A DNA stretch of 13,439 nucleotides from contig JACDGH010000044.1 in the NCBI GenBank assembly GCA_013815395.1, forward strand, positions 1 to 13,439, read 5' to 3'. Positions within the stretch are counted from its first letter, which is position 1. Each line of letters begins with the position of its first letter. The notes below the pieces were generated by a model. That model ran no database searches. It was not told the DNA's origin and worked only from the letters and a program-made list of their open reading frames with translations. Made by a program: the position numbers and the translations under genes. Positions 6,948 through 13,153 of this stretch are shown here, one piece after another. The stretch comes from Parachlamydiaceae bacterium (lineage in GTDB: Bacteria > Chlamydiota > Chlamydiia > Chlamydiales > Parachlamydiaceae).

Positions 6948-8061
6948 AAGTGACCAAGAATTGTTCGAAGCGGTTTAAAATATCAGGCATGTTTTTTCGT
7001 CCCATTCCTATGCGAAAGAAATTTCCAGAAAAATCAAAAACACTTGCTGGCATAATCAAGACGCCTGTTTCTTGCACTAATTGCACAGTGAAATCATCAA
7101 TAGAAATGGGCAAAAGAAGCTCTAAGAAGGCGACTGTCCCCCCTTCAGGACGTACCCACCGAATTGATGTAGGGTGTCTTTTGACAAATTCGTCTAAAAT
7201 GCTTACATTTTTCAAAACAATTTCGCGATTTCTTCCTAAAATTCTTTCTTTTGACCGGAGAGCTATTAGCGCTAAAATTTCACTTGGAGCGCTATTGCAA
7301 ATCGATGTGTACATTTTATAAGAATTCGCTTTTTGTAAAAGATCGTGATCCTTGGAGGCTAGCCAACCAATGCGTAAGCCTGACAAACCAAAAGATTTTG
7401 TCATGACATTTAGACTAATCCCTTTTTCATAGGCGTCAGCAATTGCAGGGAGTCGCTTAGATTCATCAATTTCTAAAAAACGATAAACTTCGTCGCAAAA
7501 AATATGTGCTCCTGTAGTCCTTGCAAGTGAAATCATTTTTTCATAAACATTTGCTTCTAAAAGAATGCCCGTGGGGTTATGCGGACAGACTACAGTTAAG
7601 AGTTTTGTTGATGGACGCCAGGCAGATTGAATTTCTTCACAGCTTAGCTTCCACCCTTTTGCAGCTTGAAGCTGAATAAAAGTTATGTCCGCTCCTAATA
7701 TTTGGGGAAGAGTTTCCAATGATTGATAGGTAGGGGAGACAACGATGACATGATCTCCTGAAGATATAAGAGATTGCATAGCGCAATAAATGCCCTCTTC
7801 CGCCCCAGCAGTCGTGAAGATATCATCTGCTGTCAGGGTATTATAAAGCTGTGCAATTTCTTGGCGAAGAAGAGGTAGGCCGGGACTTTCTGTATAGCCA
7901 AGGGATAAATGATCCCATAAGCTTTTTGATTCTGCATCAGCCATTGAAAGAATGTCATTAAGAAGCCAACTTTCTGCATCTGAGGGACATAGTAAATAGG
8001 GCGAGGAAAATTCATATTTCTTCCAGAATTCTTCTAATTTAAAAATAGGAAGATTAGTCAT
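6925..8061 (-). CDS. Class I/II fold-type I PLP-dependent aminotransferase
   Basis: A 378-residue cytoplasmic PLP enzyme. Markers: GYTESPGLPLLRQEIA at 55-70, the usual N-terminal substrate loop; TTAGAEEGIY at 83-92, the phosphate-binding region; HNPTG with N162 at 161-165; D190 in CDEVYR, which contacts the pyridine nitrogen; the PLP lysine K222 in TKSFGLSGLRIGW with phosphate-binding R230; and the substrate carboxylate Arg near 356 (FRIGMGRKN). All catalytic residues are present. It resembles aspartate/MalY-type aminotransferases, but the amino acid used is unknown. Its ATG overlaps the end of the regulator gene by 8 bases (ATGACTAA), and the cyclodeaminase-family gene overlaps its end. This order indicates one transcript, with the regulator controlling an amino-acid conversion. 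Confidence 0.92.
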   Translation of the reverse strand: MTNLPIFKLEEFWKKYEFSSPYLLCPSDAESWLLNDILSMADAESKSLWDHLSLGYTESPGLPLLRQEIAQLYNTLTADDIFTTAGAEEGIYCAMQSLISSGDHVIVVSPTYQSLETLPQILGADITFIQLQAAKGWKLSCEEIQSAWRPSTKLLTVVCPHNPTGILLEANVYEKMISLARTTGAHIFCDEVYRFLEIDESKRLPAIADAYEKGISLNVMTKSFGLSGLRIGWLASKDHDLLQKANSYKMYTSICNSAPSEILALIALRSKERILGRNREIVLKNVSILDEFVKRHPTSIRWVRPEGGTVAFLELLLPISIDDFTVQLVQETGVLIMPASVFDFSGNFFRIGMGRKNMPDILNRFEQFLVTYENLFKN

Positions 8062-8662
8062 CGTTATTCACCTTTAAATAGTTATAAATTGTTGCTCGAG
8101 AAAGATCTAAAACATCTGCAACATAGTTGGCAGCGTTTTTTGCCTTGAAAGCCCCTTCTTTATGGAGAGCCAGCACGAGCGCTTTCTTTTTGTCTTTATT
8201 TAATAGTTTTAGTGTAGTTCCCATTCGAGTTAAATAATCGGATACATAACAATTAATCTTTTCCCGCCAATCATCTTTAAATAATATCTCTGGTTGAGAT
8301 TGAGTCATGTTGGTTAACCAACTACCTAAAAAATTGTGCAGCTCAGCCCATTTTGTAAGATCTAAGTTAATGCATAATAGGCCAATTGCTTTTCCTTCAG
8401 GATCTCTTAAAGTGGCGGATATGGATTTAATCTTCCTCCCATCCCAATTAGTTTTAAGATAAGCGGGGAAAATATCTGGAAATTCAGAAAAATCGTTTAC
8501 TCCCTCTAAGAGAGATTCATCTCCAATTTCCCTTTTTGAAAAATTGTTAAATAGGGCAGCAATAACTCCAGAGCTAAGATCGTGTAGAATAACTTCTGCA
8601 TGAGGGTAATAAAGAAGGCTAATAGCTTCAGCAACAGAAATATATTGGCTAAGCTGAGTCAT
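8054..8662 (-). CDS. YheO-like PAS plus HTH transcriptional regulator, DauR type
   Basis: A 202-residue cytoplasmic DNA-binding regulator. Residues ~5-110 form a YheO-like PAS sensor domain (YYPHAEVILHDLSSGVIAAL near 17-36; GKAIGLLCINLDLT near 91-104). Residues ~135-200 form the C-terminal HTH_22-type helix-turn-helix, with an AANYVADVLDLSRATIYNYLK recognition segment. This architecture is that of DauR, the repressor of D-arginine catabolism genes in Pseudomonas, and of YheO. The ATG at 8662 has AAAGGA about 7 bases upstream. It is the first gene of the operon with the aminotransferase and the cyclodeaminase-family enzyme, so the ligand is likely their substrate or product. The inverted repeat in its own promoter (8692-8704) suggests autoregulation. 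Ligand identity and sign of control are inference. Confidence 0.88.
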   Translation of the reverse strand: MTQLSQYISVAEAISLLYYPHAEVILHDLSSGVIAALFNNFSKREIGDESLLEGVNDFSEFPDIFPAYLKTNWDGRKIKSISATLRDPEGKAIGLLCINLDLTKWAELHNFLGSWLTNMTQSQPEILFKDDWREKINCYVSDYLTRMGTTLKLLNKDKKKALVLALHKEGAFKAKNAANYVADVLDLSRATIYNYLKVNNDD

Positions 8663-8685
8663 CTTTGAATCCTTTGTTATTGGAT

Positions 8686-8715
8686 AATTTAGTCTAATTC
8701 AGACATATTTGTCAA
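8686..8715 (-). promoter_or_regulatory. Promoter of the regulator-aminotransferase-cyclodeaminase operon
   Basis: The minus strand shows a perfect -35 TTGACA (8710-8715), an 18-base spacer and TAAATT (8686-8691) as -10, four of six matches to TATAAT. The predicted transcript would start roughly 20 to 30 bases before the regulator ATG, leaving room for the AAAGGA ribosome-binding site. Confidence 0.6.
8692..8704. promoter_or_regulatory. Candidate operator GTCT-N5-AGAC inside the promoter spacer
   Basis: GTCTAATTCAGAC is a perfect 4-bp inverted repeat with a 5-base centre. It occupies the spacer between the -35 and -10 boxes, the place where a bound repressor would block RNA polymerase. The first gene downstream encodes a DauR-like regulator, the obvious candidate ligand-responsive binder. 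A repeat this short can occur by chance; its exact position is the main support. Confidence 0.45.
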
Positions 8716-8890
8716 TATTTTTAATAATCTTAGGCAATCACTTACAAAGTTAGATGCACAAAATTGAATAAAATTTATTTAAGTAGCAGATTTAAGGGGG
8801 TCGGATAAATTTAGGATTACAAGATAATGACAGATTTTTAATTACTAATATAAATTAGCTATTCTAGATCTTTGGGCGGTCTTTTGAAAT
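8716..8890. other. A+T-rich intergenic stretch with no recognised feature
   Basis: Part of the 301-base gap between the regulator start and the small secreted protein. I find no convincing frame, RNA or repeat here beyond short A+T-rich stretches. Confidence 0.5.
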
Positions 8891-8891
8891 A

Positions 8892-8928
8892 GATGAGGCA
8901 GTTACTGGTTTGCAGTAACTGCCTTATT
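8892..8928. terminator. Long hairpin downstream of the small secreted protein gene
   Basis: AGGCAGTTACTG (8896-8907), a 5-base loop and CAGTAACTGCCT (8913-8924) form a perfect 12-bp stem that extends with further A-T and G-T pairs. It lies after the stop of the minus-strand gene ending at 8964. Neither strand has a real U-tract after the stem, so it may be a weak terminator, a factor-dependent stop or an RNA 3'-end stabiliser. Confidence 0.55.
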
Positions 8929-8931
8929 CTC

Positions 8932-8951
8932 AGGAAATAAGATTATTTCCT
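8932..8951. repeat. Second inverted repeat, 20 bp, next to the stop codon at 8964
   Basis: AGGAAATAA-GA-TTATTTCCT is a perfect 9-bp inverted repeat around a 2-base centre. It lies between the stop of the 72-residue protein and the larger hairpin at 8892-8928, giving two hairpins in tandem at this gene end. Confidence 0.55.
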
Positions 8952-8963
8952 AAGGAAGTTTAA

Positions 8964-9182
8964 TTACTTAGATTTAGACTTTTCTAGACCATCAGTAACC
9001 TTGTCTACTGCATTATCGTAATGATCTTTTGCAGATTCTTTAGCATCTTCGCATGCATCTTTTGTTTTTTCAATTCCCTTATCTAAATTCTGGCCAGCAG
9101 ATTTTGCTTCTAACGAATTACTTGCAACAAATGCTAAAACAACAAAGCTTAAAGATAAAACAATATTTTTCAATTTATTCAT
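8964..9182 (-). CDS. Small secreted amphipathic, LEA/apolipoprotein-like protein
   Basis: A 72-residue protein with a clear Sec signal peptide: Lys-rich N-terminus, hydrophobic core IVLSLSFVVLAFVAS, and cleavage after about SLEA (residue 26). The mature ~46 residues are highly charged and lack Pro, consisting of Lys/Asp/Glu/Ala-rich stretches (GIEKTKDACEDAKESAKDHY, then DNAVDKVTDGLEKSKSK) that should form amphipathic helices, with one Cys. I do not recognise a named family; the pattern resembles LEA-like or YtxH-like stress and envelope-associated proteins. The ATG has AGGAA 4-5 bases upstream. It stands alone, with a possible TACTAT -10 box in the upstream gap, and is followed by two tandem hairpins, which would suit a small abundant mRNA. 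Function unknown. Confidence 0.75.
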   Translation of the reverse strand: MNKLKNIVLSLSFVVLAFVASNSLEAKSAGQNLDKGIEKTKDACEDAKESAKDHYDNAVDKVTDGLEKSKSK

Positions 9183-9391
9183 ACTATTCCTAGTTAAAAG
9201 TTAATTCCACATTGACAATAGTATCAATGATTACTCAATTATTGTAACACATTAGATACAGATACGCAAATATAAGTGACTATAAAAATAAAATAAAATT
9301 ATTATTACTAATCTATATTTTCAAATTTTGATATTATTACTTATGCCCACTTAATTGTCTTTACCTATTCTTAAGACCTTATCTTGATGCT

Positions 9392-10267
9392 TTAATACTT
9401 TTTTTCGGAATCTCTTTTCTTTTTTTTTATAATTTTTTTCCAATACACAACCATTTTAGGTGAAAGATAAGGGATGATAGATTTCAGATTGGGATTTTTT
9501 GTGATATATTCAGTATCGATGAAGGCAAATTTACCACTTTTGGTGTAGGCCACATTGTCTGCTCTATAGCTAGAGCCACCTGCGTGCTGTATAATTGCCA
9601 AAAATTCGTCTAAATGACGCGCGGTAATTTTAGTTTTCCAGGCTAATTTATTTTCTTCTTTAGAAACAAGTTCCATATCTTCCACAACAAGAATTTCATT
9701 TTTTATTGTGTACATATCATTTAATGGAATTTCGGAACGGTCATTTAAAGGTGTTGGATAGATCCATTTCTTTGGTACTATAAAATTTTTTATTTTTTTA
9801 CTTTTAATAAATTCTCCAATAACTCTTGAATTTTTGGCTCTCCTTGTAAACCACACCCAGCCTGGAGTATTTCGTTTTACCCTGATCTCAGAATCTAAAT
9901 AGACTTTAAATAAATATCCTGGAATCTGGTAGTGGCTCGCCACGCGAATAAAACTCCTTGGCTGGATAAATTTACTAAAAAATCCTGCTTCTGCAAACGT
10001 TTCAGCGTTGTGTAAAGGGCGAGTATGAAGGAAAATAGAATCTAATATAATTTTAATTGGATCGTGCGTAGGTAATAAGTAGGGTCTAACGCTGTCTTTT
10101 TCTTTTTGAGTAATATGGGGATCATTTTCAAAATCTTCATAATAAGTGCTTAAATCATTTAAGCTATCCAATGTCAGATAGGATTCTGGAAGATTATCAT
10201 GAGCTAACATTAGTGTGCTAATGCACAGCAAGAAAACAGAAGTCATTTTAATGAAATATTTTTGCAT
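9392..10267 (-). CDS. Secreted protein with a kinase-like (pseudokinase-like) C-terminal half, function unknown
   Basis: A 291-residue protein with an N-terminal signal peptide (MQKYFIKMTSVFLLCISTLM, cleavage near LA|HD at 22), so it is exported. I recognise no named family. Several features suggest a degenerate protein-kinase/aminoglycoside-phosphotransferase fold: GYLFKVYLD at 117-125 with K121 like the beta-3 ATP-binding Lys; hinge-like EILVVEDMEL at 191-200; then YRADNVAY with N238, and AFIDTEY with D251. The 13-residue Asn-to-Asp spacing equals that between the metal-binding residues (HxDxxxxN...IDW) in APH-type kinases. The catalytic Asp expected five residues before N238 is Ser233, so it may be a pseudokinase or use another base. 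The tail is strongly basic (KKIIKKKKRDSEKK). The ATG has AGGGA about five bases upstream. Secretion plus a kinase-like core would fit an effector or envelope protein, but that is inference. Confidence 0.6.
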   Translation of the reverse strand: MQKYFIKMTSVFLLCISTLMLAHDNLPESYLTLDSLNDLSTYYEDFENDPHITQKEKDSVRPYLLPTHDPIKIILDSIFLHTRPLHNAETFAEAGFFSKFIQPRSFIRVASHYQIPGYLFKVYLDSEIRVKRNTPGWVWFTRRAKNSRVIGEFIKSKKIKNFIVPKKWIYPTPLNDRSEIPLNDMYTIKNEILVVEDMELVSKEENKLAWKTKITARHLDEFLAIIQHAGGSSYRADNVAYTKSGKFAFIDTEYITKNPNLKSIIPYLSPKMVVYWKKIIKKKKRDSEKKY

Positions 10268-10571
10268 TTAATCCCTGTACGTCAAAACTTGCAGAATGTT
10301 TAGATAGCAATTAATTTTTACCAGCATGTTGGTATAATCGATTCATATATTATAAAAATCTTAATAAATATCTCAAGCTAAAATTAACTTTTAAGTATAT
10401 ATTTGAATTTTAAATCCTTCCATTAATAATTTTGAAACCTGCTGTCTTATTTTAGTGAGACGGATGTTTACAATTACGAAGGCTTCCATTATTATATTTT
10501 TTCGTTAGTCAGGATTCTCATTAGAGTTAAGTTTTTTATTCCTAAAGTTTTGTAAATAATTGGTATTTAAA
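10268..10571. other. Intergenic region: A+T-rich leader between divergent genes
   Basis: Three hundred and four bases without a convincing gene. It contains the extended -10 promoter and palindrome at 10319-10338. From there to the Panacea gene is about 230 bases of A+T-rich DNA with many stops in all frames. GTCT and AGAC near 10445-10460 could form a weak hairpin. A long leader, a small RNA, or a second promoter nearer the gene are all possible. Confidence 0.45.
10319..10338 (+). promoter_or_regulatory. Extended -10 promoter overlapped by a palindromic operator candidate
   Basis: The plus strand reads TGGTATAAT at 10330-10338, a perfect extended -10 (TGnTATAAT). No good -35 lies upstream, which the extended -10 would tolerate. 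TACCAGCATGTTGGTA at 10319-10334 is palindromic in seven of eight base pairs and overlaps the -10. A dimeric repressor bound there would block initiation. The Panacea-domain gene downstream is a typical autoregulated antitoxin candidate, although whether this promoter serves it across ~230 bases is unproved. Confidence 0.55.
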
Positions 10572-11012
10572 ATGACAAAAAGAAGACAAAGTCACCCTGT
10601 TAAGGTATTAGATGTAGCGGCATACATTATTGCAAACCATTTCAGAAATACACCCATTCTAGCTTGGAAAATGCATAAACTTGTTTACTTCTGCCAAGTT
10701 CAGCAGTTGATTAAAGAAGGCGTGCCATTATTCAATGAAAAAATAATGGCGACCACTAAGGGGATTGTAATTAAAGAGCTTTGTGCTCAACACCAGAATC
10801 AGTGGTATTATGGCGATTACTCCAAAGGTAATTTAAACCACCTTTCGTTAAAGCAAACCGATGCCGTTGGCGAAGTTATGAAAAAATACGGGGATAAAAC
10901 AATTGAAGAATTGGATGAACTGATTCAGCAAGAATCCCCCTGGAAAAAAGCAAGGCAAGCAGCAGGTAGTACAGATGCTTCCATAGAAATTAATCTAGAA
11001 GACTGTTCATGA
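10572..11012 (+). CDS. Panacea-domain (DUF4065) protein, SocA/GepA-like antitoxin candidate
   Basis: The frame opens at TTG 10560, but I take ATG 10572 (residue 5 of that frame); both have weak ribosome-binding sites. The protein has 146 residues. It shows the Panacea/DUF4065 pattern: KVLDVAAYIIAN, then ILAWKMHKLVYFCQVQQLI (the conserved KLxKLLYFxQ helix), a central ATTKGIVIKELCAQHQ where the family usually has AWxxGPVxxxLYxxH, and a C-terminal ELDELIQQESPWKKARQ matching the terminal THxExPWxxAR segment. The GPV signature is changed to GIV. SocA uses this fold to deliver toxin SocB to ClpXP; Panacea domains also serve as antitoxin modules paired with many unrelated toxins. The next gene starts 21 bases after its stop. 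Family assignment is good; the toxin-antitoxin role is inferred. Confidence 0.82.
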   Translation: MTKRRQSHPVKVLDVAAYIIANHFRNTPILAWKMHKLVYFCQVQQLIKEGVPLFNEKIMATTKGIVIKELCAQHQNQWYYGDYSKGNLNHLSLKQTDAVGEVMKKYGDKTIEELDELIQQESPWKKARQAAGSTDASIEINLEDCS

Positions 11013-11033
11013 ATAAACAAATGCTAGGATAAA

Positions 11034-11270
11034 ATGGAATCAGAAATTATCGAATTGCAAAAAAAAAATGAAGTTCTCACACAAGAAAATGCTGAACTTA
11101 AAGCATTTAAAAATGATTACAATTCAGCTAAACAAAGCATTAATAGAATGAGTACGCGATTACGTAAATTATGCAAGCGTTTAACACCAACGAATGAAAT
11201 TGTTACTGAAATGCAAAAAACTTCCGAAGATATGAGAGAGATGATAAAAACACTTATCAAGAACGCCTAA
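11034..11270 (+). CDS. 78-residue leucine-zipper/basic protein downstream of the Panacea gene
   Basis: No recognised family. The N-terminus is a textbook parallel coiled coil: Leu at d positions 8, 15 and 22 (Tyr at 29), with Ile5, Asn12 and Asn19 at a positions, similar to bZIP zippers in which buried Asn fixes dimer register. Residues 38-50 are strongly basic (RMSTRLRKLCKRL), followed by an acidic-basic C-terminal helix rich in Met and Lys. No signal peptide. AGGA precedes the ATG by 4-5 bases. Between the two genes a 7-codon frame overlaps the Panacea stop (ATGA). Co-directional, close spacing suggests one transcript. It could be the toxin, a DNA- or RNA-binding partner, or unrelated. I cannot assign a function. 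Confidence 0.7.
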   Translation: MESEIIELQKKNEVLTQENAELKAFKNDYNSAKQSINRMSTRLRKLCKRLTPTNEIVTEMQKTSEDMREMIKTLIKNA

Positions 11271-11274
11271 TTAT

Positions 11275-11318
11275 CCATATCTCGACTTCGTCTTAAACAG
11301 TACAAAGTCGAGACATGG
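11275..11318. terminator. 14-bp hairpin between convergent genes
   Basis: CCATATCTCGACTT (11275-11288) and AAGTCGAGACATGG (11305-11318) form a 14-bp stem with a single A-C mismatch on the plus strand, which becomes a G-U pair in minus-strand RNA; the loop has 16 bases. It lies between the stops of the zipper gene (plus) and rhlE (minus) and so is likely a shared bidirectional terminator. No U-tract follows on either strand. Confidence 0.6.
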
Positions 11319-11359
11319 TAAATACAATATCTACTATTACCTATTTTCGTATGCTCGCT

Positions 11360-12631
11360 TTATTTCCCTGACATCCTGGAATGAGGCGCATTTTGTCTAC
11401 GTGGAGACGAATTGCTTTGCGGCTTAGAATTTCCTCTTGGTCCACGCATCGGAGAATGTGTATTTCTTCCATTTTGGATGGGTTCTGCGGCAATACTTTG
11501 ATCAACCTCAAAACCAGCTTCAAGTTTTTTTGTAATTTTTTGTTTGAGAAGCCTTTCAATGTCGGTCAAAAGTTTAAGTTCATCAATGCAGACCAGTGAA
11601 CATGCCCATCCCACGTTGCCTGAGCGACCGGTACGGCCAATGCGGTGAATGTAATCTTCTGGGACATTTGGAAGTTCAAAATTCACTACGTGAGGCAACT
11701 GGTCAATATCGAGTCCGCGGGCCGCAATATCGGTTGCCACGAGCACCTTAAGGGCACCCGATTTAAAATCAGCGAGCGCTTTAGTCCGCGCGGATTGGCT
11801 TTTATTTCCATGGATTGCTTCAGAAACAATCCCATCCAAGCTCAGTTGCTTGGCCAACCTATTGGCGCCATGTTTTGTACGTGTAAAAACTAAAACTTGT
11901 TCCCACTTATTGTTAATGATTAGAAACGAAAGAAGTTCTTTTTTGCGTTTGTTATCCACTGGATAAATAATATGAGTAACAAGGTCTGTGGCTGTGTTTT
12001 GTTTTGCCACTTCGATTGTCTGAGGATTTTTTAAGATGCCGGCGGCAAGTTTTCTAATTTCTTCTGAAAACGTAGCAGAAAAAAGCAAATTTTGTCTTTT
12101 AGCAGGCATTAACTTAAAGATTTTTTTAATGTCATGAATAAAGCCCATATCCAGCATGCGGTCCGCTTCATCAAGGACTAAAATTTCCACTTGTGAAAGG
12201 TCGATGACTTGTTGTGATACAAGATCTAAAAGTCTTCCTGGTGTTGCAATGAGGATGTCAGCACCATTTTGCAATTTTCGGATCTGAGTGTTAATATTAA
12301 CACCACCAAAAATAACCTGGGTTTTAAAAGGAAGATACTTTCCATAAGTTTTAACATTCTCGGCAACTTGCGAGGCAAGTTCACGCGTCGGTGTTAGGAT
12401 AAGTGCGCGCACGGCATGCTTATGATCATTCTTTTTGGTGTTCATTAATACTTGCAGAAGAGGCAGTGTAAAGCCAGCTGTTTTTCCTGTACCAGTTTGG
12501 GCACTGGCTAAAATATCATGTCTTGCGATGATAAGTGGAATTGCTTTAACTTGAATGGGAGTAGCTTCTATATAGCCTTTTTCTGTGATTGCTTGAACGA
12601 TTTCTTCTTGAAGTCCGAGATTTTTAAACAA
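11360..12631 (-). CDS. rhlE: DEAD-box ATP-dependent RNA helicase, RhlE type
   Basis: A 423-residue cytoplasmic RNA helicase. All motifs are present in order: Q motif GYIEATPIQ (19-27); Walker A AQTGTGKT (44-51, K50); PTRELA (81-86); TPGR (130-133); DEAD (154-157); SAT (185-187); ARGLDID and HRIGRTGR in the second RecA domain. The C-terminal ~60 residues are a low-complexity basic tail rich in Ser, Arg, Pro, Asn and Gly, typical of RhlE-like helicases that unwind structured RNA during ribosome assembly or cold growth. The frame begins at TTG 12629-12631 with AAGGA five bases upstream; no nearby ATG preserves the Q-motif context. A promoter is visible upstream. Monocistronic; its stop faces the Panacea module. 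Confidence 0.92.
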   Translation of the reverse strand: MFKNLGLQEEIVQAITEKGYIEATPIQVKAIPLIIARHDILASAQTGTGKTAGFTLPLLQVLMNTKKNDHKHAVRALILTPTRELASQVAENVKTYGKYLPFKTQVIFGGVNINTQIRKLQNGADILIATPGRLLDLVSQQVIDLSQVEILVLDEADRMLDMGFIHDIKKIFKLMPAKRQNLLFSATFSEEIRKLAAGILKNPQTIEVAKQNTATDLVTHIIYPVDNKRKKELLSFLIINNKWEQVLVFTRTKHGANRLAKQLSLDGIVSEAIHGNKSQSARTKALADFKSGALKVLVATDIAARGLDIDQLPHVVNFELPNVPEDYIHRIGRTGRSGNVGWACSLVCIDELKLLTDIERLLKQKITKKLEAGFEVDQSIAAEPIQNGRNTHSPMRGPRGNSKPQSNSSPRRQNAPHSRMSGK

Positions 12632-12667
12632 TGAGTTCCTTAGATATAATTTTATTTGTCTTAGTCT

Positions 12668-12696
12668 ATATTACTTATTTGTTTATTTAATAACAA
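12668..12696 (-). promoter_or_regulatory. Candidate promoter of rhlE
   Basis: On the minus strand, TTGTTA (12691-12696) and TAATAT (12668-12673) are separated by 17 bases, four of six matches each. This would give a leader of about 30 bases ending at the TTG start with its AAGGA site. Confidence 0.5.
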
Positions 12697-12738
12697 GTAA
12701 TAATCGAAGTAAAGCATGGTGTTATCAACCTTAAGATG

Positions 12739-12783
12739 AACCTTAACGCATTCAAAAATCGAATTATTGAATGCGTTAAGGTT
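12739..12783. terminator. Perfect 17-bp hairpin at the end of the ferredoxin gene
   Basis: AACCTTAACGCATTCAA (12739-12755) and TTGAATGCGTTAAGGTT (12767-12783) are a perfect 17-bp inverted repeat with an 11-base loop, extending by a few A-T and G-T pairs. It lies 23 bases beyond the stop of the minus-strand ferredoxin gene. No U-tract follows. The 8-mer AACCTTAA also occurs once more, 12 bases to the left (12727-12734), as a direct repeat. Confidence 0.65.
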
Positions 12784-12805
12784 TATTAAAATGGAAATTT
12801 TTTTT

Positions 12806-13144
12806 TCAAATTACGAATTCTTTAACGATTTGTCCAAGTATAAGGTGTTCTTGAATAATTCTTTCCAATACAGCTGGAGAGCAAGAGTGATACCAAATTC
12901 CTTCGGGATAGACTACAGCTAGGGGGCCCTGCTGGCAAATGCGTAAACAATTTGCTTTAGTGCGATAAATACCGCCATTTTCGCTCAATTCTAATTCCTT
13001 TAAGCGTTTTTTTAAATATTCCCAAGCAAGCATGCCTTCATCATAGCTGCAGCACTTCGATGTAGATTGATCGCAGCAAAGAAAAATATGACGCTTAATT
13101 GCATGGATTTTTAAAGCAGAGACTTTATCCTTTAATGTGGACAT
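12806..13144 (-). CDS. Thioredoxin-like [2Fe-2S] ferredoxin
   Basis: The frame begins at TTG 13156, but GGGAG sits six bases before ATG 13144, which I take as the start (112 residues). It belongs to the thioredoxin-like [2Fe-2S] ferredoxin group (related to NuoE C-terminal domains and the Aquifex/Azotobacter Trx-like ferredoxins). Likely cluster ligands: C23 or C24 in HIFLCCDQ, C31 or C32 in KCCS, and C66/C70 in NCLRIC. GPLAVVYPEGIWYHSC at 73-88 is the conserved segment of this group. It is a small cytoplasmic electron carrier; the partner is unknown. It has a candidate operator-rich promoter, stands alone and ends in a 17-bp hairpin. Confidence 0.88.
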   Translation of the reverse strand: MSTLKDKVSALKIHAIKRHIFLCCDQSTSKCCSYDEGMLAWEYLKKRLKELELSENGGIYRTKANCLRICQQGPLAVVYPEGIWYHSCSPAVLERIIQEHLILGQIVKEFVI

Positions 13145-13153
13145 GATCACTCC

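Noticed and set aside
6950..7321. A 123-codon plus-strand frame antisense to the aminotransferase.
   Set aside because: Composition looks random, no family is evident, and the opposite strand encodes a complete PLP enzyme through it.
9183..9391. Possible operator ATTGA-N8-TCAAT and TACTAT -10 box upstream of the small secreted protein, and any gene in the gap.
   Set aside because: Short A/T-rich matches without a supporting -35 box; likely chance in this composition. No frame in the gap is convincing.
11341..11893. Open frames of 72 to 82 codons on both strands across rhlE.
   Set aside because: They overlap a well-conserved helicase in other frames, have no recognisable domains and are typical shadow frames.
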